From contig DLXW01000293.1 in NCBI GenBank assembly GCA_003448685.1, positions 1 to 13,965 on the forward strand: 13,965 nt of DNA, written 5' to 3'. The notes below the pieces were generated by a model. That model made no database searches, was not told where the DNA came from, and worked only from the letters and a program-made list of their open reading frames with translations. This stretch comes from Cyanothece sp. UBA12306. GTDB lineage: Bacteria; Cyanobacteriota; Cyanobacteriia; Cyanobacteriales; Microcystaceae. The translations under genes and the position numbers were made by a program. Below are positions 13,328-13,965 of the stretch, piece by piece (position 1 is the first letter of the stretch; each line of letters starts with the position of its first letter).

Positions 13328-13965
13328 ATGGTTTTATCACATCAATTTTTTAAAGCTTTGGATATTGAACCTAAGGACTCAATAGCTATTAAACGATTAG
13401 CTGATAAAACTGGAATTTCCGTCAAAAAACTGAAAGATTATGATAAAAATAATATTCTTCCTTTAGGAGAAGATTTAGAAAAAATTTGTACAGTGAAAAA
13501 TATTTCTTTATTAAAACTTAAATTGTTTATGGGAATTATTGATCAAGAGATTATTTCATCTATTCAGCAAAAAGCCCCAGAAATTTATGAAATGATCAAA
13601 GATAAACAAAAATCAAATACTCTTATCCCAGAAAAAAAATCTTTAAAATTAAAAACTAAATTTGGACAGCTTTATCAAGGCGATTGCTTAAATTTAATGA
13701 AAGAAATAAAATCAGGAACAATTGATTTAGTTTTTGCCGATCCACCTTTTAACCTAAATAAAAATTATCCTTCTCAAATCAATGATAGTTTGAGCAATAC
13801 TGATTATTTATTTTGGTGCGAAACGTGGTTATTAGAATGTATTCGTCTTCTGAAACCAGGGGGAAGTTTATTTCTTTGGAATTTACCGAAATGGAATACT
13901 TACTTATCTAGTTTTCTCAATCAATATCTAACTTTTCGACATTGGATAACCGTTGATATTAAATA
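13328..13965 (+). CDS. Type II DNA methyltransferase with HTH-like N-terminus (partial)
   Basis: The first 212 residues are present and the gene runs off the right edge. Residues about 108-183 start the catalytic domain: LYQGDCLNLMKEI (115-127), motif IV ADPPFNL (137-143) and RLLKPGGSLFLWN (173-185). A DPP(Y/F) motif preceding any FxGxG motif fits the beta class, and DPPF favours N6-adenine modification, to protect the sites cut by the neighbouring endonuclease. Residues about 18-62 (IAIKRLADKTGISVKKLKDY, then LPLGEDLEKIC) look like an XRE/HTH-type fold, so the enzyme may also bind its own promoter. The motif I region and most of the target-recognition part are beyond the window. It is divergent from the controller-endonuclease pair. 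Confidence 0.87.
   Translation, partial: MVLSHQFFKALDIEPKDSIAIKRLADKTGISVKKLKDYDKNNILPLGEDLEKICTVKNISLLKLKLFMGIIDQEIISSIQQKAPEIYEMIKDKQKSNTLIPEKKSLKLKTKFGQLYQGDCLNLMKEIKSGTIDLVFADPPFNLNKNYPSQINDSLSNTDYLFWCETWLLECIRLLKPGGSLFLWNLPKWNTYLSSFLNQYLTFRHWITVDIK

Overview
The window is AT-rich chromosomal DNA from a cyanobacterium, probably a unicellular Crocosphaera/Cyanothece/Microcystis-like lineage (genus is inference). Support comes from six perfect HIP1 octamers GCGATCGC (starting at 797, 2001, 5314, 7411, 10575 and 12143), far more than chance allows in such DNA; an NTRC-type thioredoxin reductase-thioredoxin fusion; a cytochrome b6f cofactor-assembly protein; DUF6887/DUF6888, DUF29 and DUF4346-thymidylate synthase proteins; heptanucleotide tandem repeats; and the interspersed GTAGGTTGGGTT...AACCCAACCTAC repeat of cyanobacterial genomes.

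Region 1 (1-2760) is an accessory patch of small two-gene modules separated by same-orientation copies of that repeat. Modules in order: a ParE-type toxin broken by an internal TGA, with its antitoxin; a DUF6888/DUF6887 pair whose first gene has ATT where ATG is expected; an intact RelE-type toxin with its antitoxin; and a BrnT-like toxin remnant cut at a repeat edge, followed by an intact BrnA-like antitoxin. A 95-bp terminal-inverted-repeat element at the left edge appears to have inserted into the first repeat copy. Three of the four first/toxin-side genes are damaged while all four partners are intact.

Region 2 (2760-6430, minus strand) holds core metabolism: glgB (glycogen branching enzyme) and the NTRC gene (NADPH-driven thiol redox control). 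A hairpin separates glgB from the convergent accessory patch.

Region 3 (6545-10850, plus strand) holds a GT4 glycosyltransferase, then a nucleotide cluster: thymidylate synthase with a DUF4346/MtrA-like N-terminal domain, a DUF29 protein, dUTPase and dCMP deaminase. Dut and dCMP deaminase both make dUMP, which thymidylate synthase methylates to dTMP, so three of the four genes form one short pathway. Dut and dCMP deaminase overlap by one base, and a good promoter precedes the DUF29 gene.

Region 4 (10850-12344, minus strand) has a gamma-glutamylcyclotransferase-like gene whose stop codon lies inside a heptamer repeat tract, and the cofactor-assembly (CCB) gene.

Region 5 (12403-13965+) is a type II restriction-modification system: a BglII/BamHI-like endonuclease overlapping an XRE-type controller gene on the minus strand, and a divergent DNA methyltransferase with an N-terminal HTH-like extension that runs off the window. 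The short intergenic region carries a perfect 18-bp palindrome over the methyltransferase -10 box, a plausible switch operator.
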